From Lysinibacillus odysseyi 34hs-1 = NBRC 100172 (GTDB lineage Bacteria; Bacillota; Bacilli; Bacillales_A; Planococcaceae), in NCBI RefSeq assembly GCF_001591965.1, contig NZ_BCVX01000008.1, positions 186,001-250,000 of the forward strand: DNA of 64,000 bases, in the 5' to 3' direction. The notes beneath the pieces are model-generated. The model did not search any database, was not told the origin of the DNA, and saw only the letters and a list, made by a program, of their open reading frames with translations. The position numbers were made by a program, and so were the translations under genes. Below are positions 59,810-64,000 of this stretch, piece by piece. Position 1 is the stretch's first letter. Every line of letters begins with the position of its first letter.

Positions 59810-60343
59810 TTACTCATGCAGGCCAGCTGCTAATAAATAATGTGCTGTAAATCCGTCGCGCCCTTTAATGCGCTGGCAGTTCTCCCGGAAATACGAAATC
59901 GGAATCGACTTTGAACCACCACGGTCTTTTTGCTCCCAAAAATCTGCTAATTGCTCAAATTTCAAATAATAAATTTCCGGCTCATTTTTGTTTTTAAGCC
60001 AAAACGCAACAATTAAAAATGCGACCGCCCCATGTTTATGCCACGATTTCAATAATTCATATTGATGATCCACAAGGTTCGCTAATGTAAAGCGTTCAAT
60101 CGTAGATTCCTTTGCTTCGAAAATTAGGGCATGCGATTTATAGATGCCGCTGTAATCAACCCACGTTGCTTTATCCAAATATGCCTCTACTTTCTTCCCC
60201 TCAACTTTTGCAATATTCGTCGGTGTAGGAATTTTACGGATATCTGCAAAACCTGCGCTGCGATATTCGTTATTCGTCATATTAATAAGCATTTCTAACT
60301 TGGAACCCCTGTTTGTATGACCTCTGCTGTATTGCTTTTTCAT
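59810..60343 (-). CDS. recU: Holliday junction resolvase RecU
   Basis: 177 residues. The RecU nuclease core is visible: SRGHTNRGSKLEMLINMTN, KVEGKKVEAYLDKATWVDYSG, HALIFEAKEST and HQYELLKSWHKHGAVAFLIV, with Asp, Glu and Lys of the nuclease site. Resolves recombination and replication intermediates. ATGA overlap with the upstream Rep gene. Confidence 0.93.
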   Translation of the reverse strand: MKKQYSRGHTNRGSKLEMLINMTNNEYRSAGFADIRKIPTPTNIAKVEGKKVEAYLDKATWVDYSGIYKSHALIFEAKESTIERFTLANLVDHQYELLKSWHKHGAVAFLIVAFWLKNKNEPEIYYLKFEQLADFWEQKDRGGSKSIPISYFRENCQRIKGRDGFTAHYLLAAGLHE

Positions 60344-61245
60344 TCATCAAACCTCCCTTTATGTTTAACTAATGAGTCTATCCGCTTCATCCTGACGTAC
60401 AGATAGACTCCACTAGAAAATTCACTGTATTTAACCTCTATGTCATTGAATTTATAGCCCTGGTACATCTTCTCGAACAGCTCTTCTGCACAAACCTCCT
60501 CCATTGCAATACGTTCAGCACGTTTTCTAGTCATTTTGCTGTCTGCAATTGTCACTTTAGGCTGTTTCATATTGCGGCTGATCGTGTAACGTTTTGTAGG
60601 GTTTTTCTTCTTGTCCTTCATGACATAGCGCACTAACCCCTCAAGGCCGAAATCATTTGGTTGAAGCCTACGCGTTTGCACTCTTCCCCCTCCATTCCAT
60701 AATTCTTCTGCTGCATCACGGTCTGGAAAGTTTGTAATCATATGATGATGAACACGTACCTTTTTGTCATTTCCATCATCAAACTCTGTTACGTAGACAT
60801 ATTTCAGCTCAAAATTTTCATATTTCTTTTGCTTCTTCAACCAGCGTTTTAAGCGTCTAATGAAATTTTGCATATCTTTTTTCGCCTGTTCATGATCCGC
60901 TGGCAATTTACCGTTTGCATATGTCCAGGTAGCCCAAATATCTTTTTCCGTGAAATTTGTATGGACGATTCTTGTCACTCGCTTAATCGTATTTTTATCA
61001 TTTAGGTTTTGCTGTGCAGTGCTGCTCTCTTTTCTGCGCTTCCCTCTCTTCCCCCCTGTTGGCATAGCCATCAAAGGATAAGCTTCAACCTCCAGCATAT
61101 TTCCGCTTCGAATTGTCTTTACACGATATTTACTCACCTGCTTATCACGTAATCTCTCAATTCTCTCTTCTACACTGTCAGTAAATGCATTGCTCTCTAT
61201 ATCAAATAAATCCTCATAATCTACCACATGATACGGTGGTGTCAT
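60340..61245 (-). CDS. HUH rolling-circle-type replication protein
   Basis: 301 residues. Motifs of the Rep/G2P superfamily: a beta motif ATWTYANGKLP, the HUH motif VRVHHHMITNFP (His-hydrophobic/His-His) and a downstream Tyr (GLVRYVMKD) as candidate nicking residue. N- and C-terminal helical extensions. GGGGGACCCTGCC precedes the ATG. In this tailed prophage it stands where an initiator and helicase loader usually would. Confidence 0.85.
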   Translation of the reverse strand: MTPPYHVVDYEDLFDIESNAFTDSVEERIERLRDKQVSKYRVKTIRSGNMLEVEAYPLMAMPTGGKRGKRRKESSTAQQNLNDKNTIKRVTRIVHTNFTEKDIWATWTYANGKLPADHEQAKKDMQNFIRRLKRWLKKQKKYENFELKYVYVTEFDDGNDKKVRVHHHMITNFPDRDAAEELWNGGGRVQTRRLQPNDFGLEGLVRYVMKDKKKNPTKRYTISRNMKQPKVTIADSKMTRKRAERIAMEEVCAEELFEKMYQGYKFNDIEVKYSEFSSGVYLYVRMKRIDSLVKHKGRFDE

Positions 61246-61402
61246 GGCAGGGTCCCCCTTGTCATATCTCCTAATCTCTCAGCTGCTTAATTGGATATTT
61301 CTGTAATGGTCGTAAACTTAATACCTATTACAAGGCCGCTAATTGACTCATTGCCATAACATGTGATATTTTGGAAATAGAGTATTTGGCAATTGTCAAA
61401 TG

Positions 61403-61445
61403 AACCGTACTTACTGGTCAGAGTGCGTACGGCAGTTTTTTTGTA
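61403..61445 (+). terminator. rightward hairpin 1 with T run
   Basis: CCGTAC (61405-61410) and GTACGG (61427-61432), then CAGTTTTTTTG. Strong rightward intrinsic terminator. Confidence 0.75.
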
Positions 61446-61451
61446 AGTGGA

Positions 61452-61479
61452 AAGCCTTTGCGATGATTCACAAAGGCCA
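61452..61479. repeat. hairpin 2 (inverted repeat)
   Basis: GCCTTTG (61454-61460) and CAAAGGC (61471-61477), no T tail. Confidence 0.75.
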
Positions 61480-61484
61480 GTTAT

Positions 61485-61523
61485 GGAGTTGCTGATCGCC
61501 CCACGATTAGCAACTTTTTTTAT
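61485..61523 (+). terminator. rightward hairpin 3 with T run
   Basis: AGTTGCT-G-ATCG / CGAT-T-AGCAACT followed by TTTTTTT. Confidence 0.85.
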
Positions 61524-61554
61524 ATTTAATTGGCATTTGTTTTGTCCTCATAGT

Positions 61555-61902
61555 TCAATGACTGCTTTCACAATCTCCTTCTTTTTCGCCCCATTTAACT
61601 ACAAAGATTTTGACTTTGTACTCACCTAGAAGGCCATTCTTCTGTACAGTTTCAAACTCACAATAGAAGCCCCTAGACTGCAATTCCTCACGAATTACTT
61701 TTAATGCTCTCATTTCATCTGTACGGGAATCCAACGGTCGCCGCCAACCTTTGTAACCATCTAATGCAGCATCTTCAATTTGATTAATAATTTTCTTGAA
61801 AACTGGACCATTTAAAACATCCTGCTTATAGCTTTCCATTCCTTCTTTAGATAGCTGATTTAAAAATTCTGCTGTTGGTATATTGTCTTTCAAATGCGTC
61901 AC
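61555..61902 (-). CDS. hypothetical phage protein, 115 residues
   Basis: GTG start at 61902. N-terminal TAEFLNQLSKEGMESYKQDV and C-terminal ELQSRGFYCEFETVQKNG, alpha/beta. Similar to small phage proteins near recombination genes, but family not sure. Start overlaps the tiny frame upstream. Confidence 0.65.
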   Translation of the reverse strand: MTHLKDNIPTAEFLNQLSKEGMESYKQDVLNGPVFKKIINQIEDAALDGYKGWRRPLDSRTDEMRALKVIREELQSRGFYCEFETVQKNGLLGEYKVKIFVVKWGEKEGDCESSH

Positions 61903-61991
61903 CTTCCTGTCAGCTGCATGAACAGCTCTCTATCTTCGTTGATTAATGCCTGCTCAATTAAGTGCTGCCGATTAATTTCTTCTGATTTAAT
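61899..61991 (-). CDS. putative short IDEAL-like peptide
   Basis: The frame reads SEEINRQHLIEQALINEDRE then LFMQLTGR, close to an IDEAL-domain helix pair. No ATG, GTG or TTG start is visible: an ATT at 61991 lies 11 bases after AAAGGATG, and a +1 frameshift at the A7 run ending the AbrB gene would also join it. Uncertain but coding-like. Confidence 0.4.
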   Translation of the reverse strand: MKSEEINRQHLIEQALINEDRELFMQLTGR

Positions 61992-61998
61992 TGCTTTG

Positions 61999-62280
61999 TC
62001 ATCCTTTTTTTATACGCTCTTGTAATTGCCCAAAGAGTGTCTTTGCGCCTTCACGGCTTAAAATTAACTTGCCATCCAACAAAACATGATTGTCATCCGA
62101 TACATCTCCAGTGACTGCACACATCATATTTGATTTGTATTTCTTTAGAATGATTTGGTCCTCATCTACAAAAACCTCTACCGGATCTTTTTCAGCGATC
62201 CCCAAAATTCTACGTAATTCAATTGGCAATACAATACGTCCTAACTCGTCCACCTTGCGGACAATGCCTGTTGATTTCAT
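61999..62280 (-). CDS. AbrB/SpoVT-type transition regulator
   Basis: 93 residues. N-terminal swapped-hairpin domain GIVRKVDELGRIVLPIELRR (AbrB family). C-terminal part with MMCAVTGDVSDDNHVLLDGK. Phage AbrB homologues may override host transition-state control. The A7 run ends it. Confidence 0.9.
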   Translation of the reverse strand: MKSTGIVRKVDELGRIVLPIELRRILGIAEKDPVEVFVDEDQIILKKYKSNMMCAVTGDVSDDNHVLLDGKLILSREGAKTLFGQLQERIKKG

Positions 62281-62465
62281 TCACAGTTCACTCCTTTAAT
62301 TTTTAGTCCATAGGCTGCAGCTACATAACGAATACCTTGTTGTACACCATCTTGGTGTACTTCCCATGATTCAGGAACCTTGCGATTGTATATTTCCGCA
62401 AGCAGTTCCTCTGGAGATAAGAGATTTATAGACACTGTTTTCTCTTCTGTTGGCACATTTATCAC
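62277..62465 (-). CDS. hypothetical phage protein, 62 residues
   Basis: INVPTEEKTVSINLLSPEEL and VHQDGVQQGIRYVAAAYGLK: soluble, alpha-helical. Overlaps AbrB start (ATGA). AGAGGAAGTGATAA-type site before ATG. Unknown role. Confidence 0.65.
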   Translation of the reverse strand: MINVPTEEKTVSINLLSPEELLAEIYNRKVPESWEVHQDGVQQGIRYVAAAYGLKIKGVNCE

Positions 62466-62484
62466 TTCCTCTCAAAATGTCGTA

Positions 62485-62583
62485 TTATTGTTTGAACACG
62501 CCTACCTTATCCATCGCTTTACGGATCTCCACCTGACGTTCTTCCGGAGACATTGCCAACCAGTCACGGACCTTGAATTTCAT
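62485..62583 (-). CDS. small phage protein, 32 residues
   Basis: MKFKVRDWLAMSPEERQVEI and a short Lys-rich tail. GGAGGTGTCTAT precedes the ATG, which overlaps the sigma factor stop (ATGA). Too short for the usual ORF cut-off, but clearly part of the operon. Confidence 0.7.
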   Translation of the reverse strand: MKFKVRDWLAMSPEERQVEIRKAMDKVGVFKQ

Positions 62584-63113
62584 ATAGACACCTCCATTTC
62601 TTCGCGTAGCTTTTTTAAAGTTTCGCGGATGATTCGGGCTACATGTCTTTGAGAGCAGCGCAGATACTTTGCTATGCCTGCCTGTGTAACAGCCTCGCAG
62701 TCTATCCCGTAATACGCCATGACAACGAATCGTTCGCGCACAGGTAACTTTTCGATTGCCCTCCGGAGTTCCTGAATGGCAAATATCCGATCGATGTCGT
62801 CATCCACAGATGCGTCTGAAGCTATCACATCCATTAAAGTGATATTTTCTGACTCGGTTCTCACCGGATCATCTAAAGAGGATGTTAACAATCTTCCTTT
62901 CCTGAAAATCATCAATATTTCGTTTTGAATGCATCGACCGGCATAGGTAGCGAATTTTATTCCCTTGCTCTGGTCATAGCTCTGACTCGCTTTAATTAAG
63001 CCGATTTTACCGATACTAGCAAGATCCTCATAATCAAACTCCGGATGGTTAAAACGGTTTGCCAAGTAATAGACAAGGCCCATATTTTCTGTCACCAATA
63101 ATTCATTGCTCAT
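62580..63113 (-). CDS. prophage RNA polymerase sigma factor (sporulation-type)
   Basis: 177 residues from MSNELLV (ATG 63113; GGTGAGGCGAATACAA before). Region 2 ENMGLVYYLANRFNHPEFDY and IGKIGLIKASQSYD, region 3 short (LDDPVRTESEN), region 4 RERFVVMAYYGIDCE and CSQRHVARIIRETLKKL. Resembles the SigE/SigK/SigG group more than ECF. The longer frame to 63239 has no ribosome site. In the early operon, so it may direct phage transcription or meddle with host sporulation. Confidence 0.88.
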   Translation of the reverse strand: MSNELLVTENMGLVYYLANRFNHPEFDYEDLASIGKIGLIKASQSYDQSKGIKFATYAGRCIQNEILMIFRKGRLLTSSLDDPVRTESENITLMDVIASDASVDDDIDRIFAIQELRRAIEKLPVRERFVVMAYYGIDCEAVTQAGIAKYLRCSQRHVARIIRETLKKLREEMEVSI

Positions 63114-63291
63114 TTGTATTCGCCTCACCTTCGCCAGCCAACCATTTTTCAACTGTCGGACGATGGAATAAAACACGCCCTCGGACTTTCTTGTGAGGAA
63201 TCTCATTTGTCCTCGCCATAACATAAATTGTTGAAACACTTACACCGATTAATTCAGCTGTTTCTGCAACCGTTAAAGTGATTTTTTCCAA
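63103..63291 (-). CDS. excisionase-like helix-turn-helix protein
   Basis: About 62 residues. MerR/Xis fold: LTVAETAELIGVSVSTIYVM and VRGRVLFHRPTVEKWLAGE. Start either TTG 63291 (GGGGGG nine bases before) or GTG 63297. May aid prophage excision or activate early genes. Confidence 0.8.
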   Translation of the reverse strand: MEKITLTVAETAELIGVSVSTIYVMARTNEIPHKKVRGRVLFHRPTVEKWLAGEGEANTNEQ

Positions 63292-63293
63292 TC

Positions 63294-63521
63294 TCACATA
63301 CCCCCCTTCAAAACTTCGGTATCACCGAGGTTACGAGGTAAAAAAATCTCTTCGATCCTTTTTCCGAAAAACTCCCTTAACGTGAACATCTCATCAGCTG
63401 TAAATTGAAGTTCCCCACGTTCTTTCATCCCATACGTGGCGATATGGATGCCTAGCAGCGTTGCTAGATGCTCTTGCGACAATTTACGCTCCTTTCTAAT
63501 TCTTATTAAATTCCATTGCAT
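63294..63521 (-). CDS. XRE-family Cro-like regulator
   Basis: 75 residues from MQWNLIRI (ATG 63521; CAGGAGGTGTTTCG before). HTH RKERKLSQEHLATLLGIHIATYGMKERGE split for description. First gene of the leftward early operon, divergent from the repressor; its own operator region is at 63549-63563. Confidence 0.88.
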   Translation of the reverse strand: MQWNLIRIRKERKLSQEHLATLLGIHIATYGMKERGELQFTADEMFTLREFFGKRIEEIFLPRNLGDTEVLKGGM

Positions 63522-63548
63522 CGAAACACCTCCTGTACAGATACTATA

Positions 63549-63563
63549 CTCGCTACCACCGAG
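63549..63563. promoter_or_regulatory. candidate repressor operator
   Basis: Interrupted palindrome CTCG-CTACCAC-CGAG, in the start region of the leftward early operon between the two XRE genes. A partial copy (TATCACCGAGG) occurs at 63320-63330. Confidence 0.4.
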
Positions 63564-63584
63564 ATAATCAACAATAAATTTCAC

Positions 63585-63752
63585 TTTTAACGAATATTTT
63601 TGTTTAGTGTTGTATATATTAATGGTATAATTTATGTAAATTATAATTAACCAAATTAAATAAAAAGAACATATAACAAAACATGATAATTGACTATAAA
63701 TAAAGAGAAAGAGAAAATATTTTATAAATTAAATCTAAAAAGGGGTCAAATG
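63585..63752. other. lysis-lysogeny switch intergenic region
   Basis: Very AT-rich. Carries GTTGTATATATTAATGGTATAAT at 63608-63630 with a TATAAT for rightward repressor transcription. Confidence 0.5.
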
Positions 63753-64000
63753 ATGAATACAAAAGATAATTTCGAGAGAGATTTAAATATTTTTGCAGGA
63801 AATAAGATAAAAGAATTTCGCAAGAAAAAGAAATTGACTCAAAAACAATTAGGAAAGTTAATTGATAAGAGCGACAATACCATTTCCAATTATGAGAAAG
63901 GTCTTATCGCTCTTAACCAAGATGTTTTATTCAGTTTAGCTGAAGCGTTAGATGTTAAAGTAGATGATTTCTTCCCTCAAAAGGTTTCTGCTGGATCGTT
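63753..64000 (+). CDS. XRE-family repressor (CI-like), partial
   Basis: 82 residues visible, cut by the window edge. N-terminal HTH KIKEFRKKKKLTQKQLGKLI and DKSDNTISNYEKGL; then LFSLAEALDVKVDDFF. AAAAAGGGGTCAA precedes ATG-ATG at 63750/63753. Rightward and divergent from the Cro-like gene, it is the probable lysogeny repressor; the integrase likely lies beyond. Confidence 0.9.
   Translation, partial: MNTKDNFERDLNIFAGNKIKEFRKKKKLTQKQLGKLIDKSDNTISNYEKGLIALNQDVLFSLAEALDVKVDDFFPQKVSAGS

Larger units (their letters stand above)
61246..61554. other. intergenic leader with three hairpins
   Basis: Between the 115-residue gene and Rep. The right half carries the three inverted repeats described separately; a rightward promoter-like TTGACT-18-TATTTT lies at 61343-61372. 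No coding frame is seen. Confidence 0.6.

Noticed and set aside
1-64000. CRISPR arrays, tRNA or rRNA genes
   Set aside because: No regularly spaced repeats, no cloverleaf or rRNA-like sequence noticed on either strand.

Overview
The window reads as a low-GC Gram-positive chromosome of the Bacillales, most like the Solibacillus/Lysinibacillus group. The evidence is strong AGGAGG ribosome binding sites, TTG/GTG starts, an S-box riboswitch, a YocH-like LysM-3D cell-wall protein with a WalR-type site, a PepT, a Fur box and a cre-like site. No rRNA or tRNA gene was seen. The genus is inference.

Bases 1-27.7 kb are ordinary chromosome. In order: an MmpL/YdfJ-like exporter with an OmpR-type two-component system (histidine kinase cut by the window edge); a small HTH protein; a short homoserine dehydrogenase; a Panacea-like orphan; an O-acetylhomoserine sulfhydrylase under a SAM-I riboswitch; a nitroreductase; an uncharacterised four-TM protein; a YhhN family protein; PepT; an EamA-like exporter; and a Fur-box promoter driving what looks like a short non-coding RNA with a C-rich loop. 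Then come a DUF4395 protein, a FhuF-like siderophore-iron reductase, a three-gene operon (M20 amidohydrolase, enolase-superfamily racemase, GNAT) matching the known N-succinyl route from D- to L-amino acids, and a TAXI-type TRAP transporter operon. A YocH-like cell-wall enzyme, an HD phosphohydrolase and an ECF sigma/anti-sigma/YfjL-like operon finish this part. At 27.94-28.15 kb lies a structured RNA, probably 6S RNA.

From about 28.2 kb to beyond 64 kb lies a siphovirus-type prophage. Almost all its genes are on the minus strand and are read right to left. The lysogeny switch is at 63.3-64.0 kb (XRE repressor rightward, Cro-like XRE leftward). Early genes follow: excisionase-like HTH, a sporulation-type sigma factor, AbrB, an HUH rolling-circle-type initiator, RecU, several Zn-ribbon proteins and an ArpU/RinA-like late activator. 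A two-gene accessory module with its own promoter sits at 55.4-57.2 kb. Packaging and head genes follow (HNH, a cos-like hairpin, TerS, TerL, portal, ClpP-type protease, HK97 capsid, connectors). Then the tail genes: major tail protein, frameshifted tail chaperone, a 1473-residue tape measure, Dit, Tal-like, a beta-helix protein and a subtilase. The lysis cassette is XhlA, holin and an M15-SPOR endolysin. The left end (28-33 kb) is scarred: a second, truncated endolysin is fused to an IS1182-like transposase remnant, with a DUF2975 protein and small cargo genes beyond. The integrase and right attachment site must lie to the right of the window.

Best candidates for something undescribed: the Fur-box RNA at 14.3-14.5 kb; the prophage two-gene soluble plus four-TM module; the HUH initiator preceded by three tandem hairpins; and the prophage-encoded subtilase.
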